Shown: positions 20,440 to 22,400 of the stretch, one piece after another
Position numbering within the stretch: the stretch's first letter is position 1
How the letters are laid out: every line of letters starts with the position of its first letter
Assembly: GCA_964637565.1 (NCBI GenBank)
Contig: CAZWTY010000074.1
Location: 1 to 22,400 of the forward strand
Length of the DNA stretch: 22,400 bases
Source of the DNA: DYJE01 sp964637565
GTDB taxonomy: Bacteria > Desulfobacterota > Desulfobacteria > Desulfobacterales > Desulfolunaceae
Direction: 5' to 3'
Position numbers and translations under genes: made by a program
The notes under the pieces: generated by a model
The model's input: only the letters and a program-made list of their open reading frames with translations
The model's database searches: none
What the model was told of the DNA's origin: nothing

Positions 20440-22400
20440 TTACCCATGATGGGCCCGGTCGTAGAAACTTTCGAGCCGGTGTCTGAGGCCGGAAAGCCGT
20501 TCTCTGGGCCGGTCGTTCTCAAGGGCGATGGACAGGGCTTTCCGGGTGCCGATGAGGATCACCAGTTTTTTTCCCCGGGTCATGGCCGTGTAGAGAAGGT
20601 TCCGCTGAAGCAGGGGGTAATGCTGGGTGGTGATGGGCACCACCACCGCAGGATACTCGGAGCCCTGGGATTTGTGGACGGAAATGGCGTAGGCCAGGGT
20701 CAGTTCGTGCAGGTCTTCGGCGTCGTATTCCACGGTGTTTCCCTCGTAATTCACCATCACCACCCGGCTTTCCCTGTCCACGTCGTCAACGATGCCGATA
20801 TCCCCGTTGAACACCTCTTTTTCATAGTTGTTCCGGAGGTGCATCACCTTGTCGCCTTTTCTGAAACCCGGGGCGAAACGGCTGTCCGGCGTGCCAGGGT
20901 TCAGGGCCGCCTGGAGGGCTGCGTTGAGGCTGAGGGTCCCCACTTCCCCTTTGTGCATGGGGGTCAGCACCTGGATCTCGCTCATGGGATCGAAACCGTA
21001 TTTCCCTGGAATCCGTCTTGAACAGAGTTCGACCACCCGTTCCATGACCGTCACGGGGCTGGCCGTTTCGATAAAGTAGAACTCGGAAAGAGCCCCCGCC
21101 TCCGACGGTTCGGCGATTTTCAGAGGTTTTCCGTAGCGGATCCGGTGGGAGTTCAGGATGATGGGACTCTCCTGGGCCTGACGGAAAATCCGGGTCAGTT
21201 CGAAGGTTTTGAAACAGCCGGAGTGGATCAGGTCGGCCAGCACCGTGCCCGGCCCCACCGAGGGGAGCTGGAAAATATCGCCCACCACGATGAGGGAAGC
21301 GGTAAAGGGTACGGCGGAAAGAAGGCTGTGCATCAGGGACAGATCCACCATGGAGGCTTCGTCGATGATCACGGCGTCGGTGTCCAGGGGGTCGTTTCTG
21401 TTTTTGTCGAAGGACCCGGTGCCCACGTTGTACTGAAGCATTTTGTGAATGGTCGAGGCCTCTTCCCGGGTGACTTCCGAAAGACGCCGTGCGGCCCGGC
21501 CTGTGGGGGCGGCCAAAAGCAGGGTTTTACCCAGGCGCTTGAAAATGGCCGTGACCGAACGGATCAGGGTGGTTTTCCCCGTGCCGGGTCCGCCGGTGAT
21601 CAGGACGATCCGGTGGGACAGCATCTGTTCAAGCACCTCGAGCTGCTCGTCGGACAGCTTGATGGCCAGATTTTTCAAGACCTCCTCGATGATCTCGTCC
21701 TTGTCCAGGCGGGCGGGCTCCGTGGGCAGGCTGTTCAGGGCGTGGAGGGTGCGGGTGACGCCCAGCTCGGCCTGGTGGAGAGGTTTGGAATAGACCGCCG
21801 TTTCCCCGTTGAGACCGGGAGCCTCTTCGATCACCACCCGGTTCTGGGCCAGAAGCTCCTCGAAGCCCTTTTCCACACTTCCGGGGTCGATGCCGAACCG
21901 GACGGCGCACTGATCGGCCAGATTTTTTTTCAGGGCGAAGACATGGCCGGCGGCCGCCGACATGTCCAGCAGGTGGAGAAGGCAGGCCGAAATCCTTTGG
22001 GGATCGTCACGCTCCACGCCCATGGCCCGGGCCGCAGCATCGATGGCGCTGAAGGGCATGTCCGGAAAATCGAAAGACAGGCTGTAGGGGGAACGGCTGA
22101 TGATGTCCACGGCGTCTGCGCCGTATTGCCGGTGGATTTTCGAGGAAAACACGGGGGGGATCTGGTTTTTCTGGAGGAAATTCATGAGTTTCCTCACGTC
22201 GTTCCGTTTGTCCCAGGCGTCGAGGATCCGTTGGCCCAGAACCTTTCCGATGCCCCGGATCCGGGGCAGGTTTTCGCTGTGGTTTTCGATGACGACCAGG
22301 GTGTTTTCCCTGAACTCTTTCAGGAGGATTCCGATTTTCCTGGAGCTCAGGCCTTTCACGTCCAGGGCCTTGAGAAAATGGCGGATGCCTTCCAGGGTGG
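20440..22400 (-). CDS. recD2: RecD2-type ATP-dependent helicase, 5'-truncated
   Basis: SF1B 5'-3' DNA helicase of the RecD2 (YrrC/TraA) family for repair and replication-fork processing, acting without RecBC. About 650 residues are in the window; the gene runs off the right edge, so the true start and the first 70-100 residues are missing. No ATG lies near the edge; the frame is already open there. Order: helix-hairpin-helix segment (LPRIRGIGKVLGQRIL), N-terminal domain, Walker A TGGPGTGKTT, APTGRAARRLSE, Walker B VIIDEASMVD, motif III GDIFQLPSVGPG, LTRIFRQ, then the SH3-like 2B domain and YAISVHKSQGSEYPAVVVPI with LLYTAMTRGKK (motifs V and VI). All helicase motifs are intact. A GC-rich inverted repeat with a T tract near 20262-20300 on the minus strand could end it weakly. 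Confidence 0.95.
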   Translation of the reverse strand, partial: TLEGIRHFLKALDVKGLSSRKIGILLKEFRENTLVVIENHSENLPRIRGIGKVLGQRILDAWDKRNDVRKLMNFLQKNQIPPVFSSKIHRQYGADAVDIISRSPYSLSFDFPDMPFSAIDAAARAMGVERDDPQRISACLLHLLDMSAAAGHVFALKKNLADQCAVRFGIDPGSVEKGFEELLAQNRVVIEEAPGLNGETAVYSKPLHQAELGVTRTLHALNSLPTEPARLDKDEIIEEVLKNLAIKLSDEQLEVLEQMLSHRIVLITGGPGTGKTTLIRSVTAIFKRLGKTLLLAAPTGRAARRLSEVTREEASTIHKMLQYNVGTGSFDKNRNDPLDTDAVIIDEASMVDLSLMHSLLSAVPFTASLIVVGDIFQLPSVGPGTVLADLIHSGCFKTFELTRIFRQAQESPIILNSHRIRYGKPLKIAEPSEAGALSEFYFIETASPVTVMERVVELCSRRIPGKYGFDPMSEIQVLTPMHKGEVGTLSLNAALQAALNPGTPDSRFAPGFRKGDKVMHLRNNYEKEVFNGDIGIVDDVDRESRVVMVNYEGNTVEYDAEDLHELTLAYAISVHKSQGSEYPAVVVPITTQHYPLLQRNLLYTAMTRGKKLVILIGTRKALSIALENDRPRERLSGLRHRLESFYDRAHHG

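Noticed and set aside
1..22400. CRISPR arrays, tRNA or rRNA genes, insertion sequences, prophage or toxin-antitoxin modules
   Set aside because: I looked in all gaps for regular short repeats, cloverleaf sequences, terminal inverted repeats with transposase motifs and paired small genes, and found none.

Overview
The window reads as a piece of chromosome from an anaerobic Desulfobacterota (deltaproteobacterial) lineage, most likely near Desulfobacterales. This is an inference from gene content: a DUF3786 protein, a DUF1178 zinc-ribbon protein, a small protein rich in DRR motifs, a fused PabB-PabC, and several short conserved proteins I associate with that group. Coding is dense and GC-rich with AT-rich intergenic gaps. 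Strong Shine-Dalgarno sites fix most starts. I see no transposase, integrase, phage gene, CRISPR array, rRNA or tRNA, so this is mainly core chromosome with a few lineage-specific genes.

Layout. 0-3 kb: an Amidohydro_2 metal hydrolase (-), divergent from the tRNA methyltransferase trmL (+), then a stand-alone acyltransferase resembling the acetyltransferase domain of fungal-type FAS beta (+). 3.3-5.2 kb: a 63-aa DRR-motif protein (+), an exported helical-repeat protein (-) and a 118-aa conserved protein (+). 5.4-8.8 kb: a His-rich metal-binding protein followed by prmA (-), divergent from a large exported VWA protein with four SKICH-like beta-sandwich repeats (+). 8.9-11.2 kb: trmH (-), a DUF3786 gene (+), a 140-aa unknown (+) and yhbY (-). 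11.6-12.8 kb: a TetR-family regulator (+), then a gene-poor gap ending in a strong orphan terminator. 12.8-18.1 kb: pabA-pabBC (folate/pABA branch), nadB (NAD synthesis) and a YgiM/TIGR04211-like SH3 membrane protein, all on the minus strand. 18.4-22.4 kb: a DUF1178 protein (+), a chimeric exported protein (FN3 domains, a GCFI sorting-like motif, a membrane segment and a beta-barrel) (-), and the 5'-truncated recD2 helicase (-).

Functional links. RNA and translation maintenance is over-represented (trmL, trmH, prmA, yhbY). pabA and pabBC together make p-aminobenzoate from chorismate. nadB makes iminoaspartate for quinolinate. Four or five proteins are exported or membrane-bound and look structural or envelope-related.

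No complete new defence or biosynthetic system is evident. The most unusual items are the FAS-beta-type acyltransferase with altered active-site motifs, the VWA protein with tandem SKICH-like repeats carrying acidic loops, and the in-frame FN3/GCFI/beta-barrel chimera with an internal second signal peptide. Family assignments come from remembered motifs; no database search was run.
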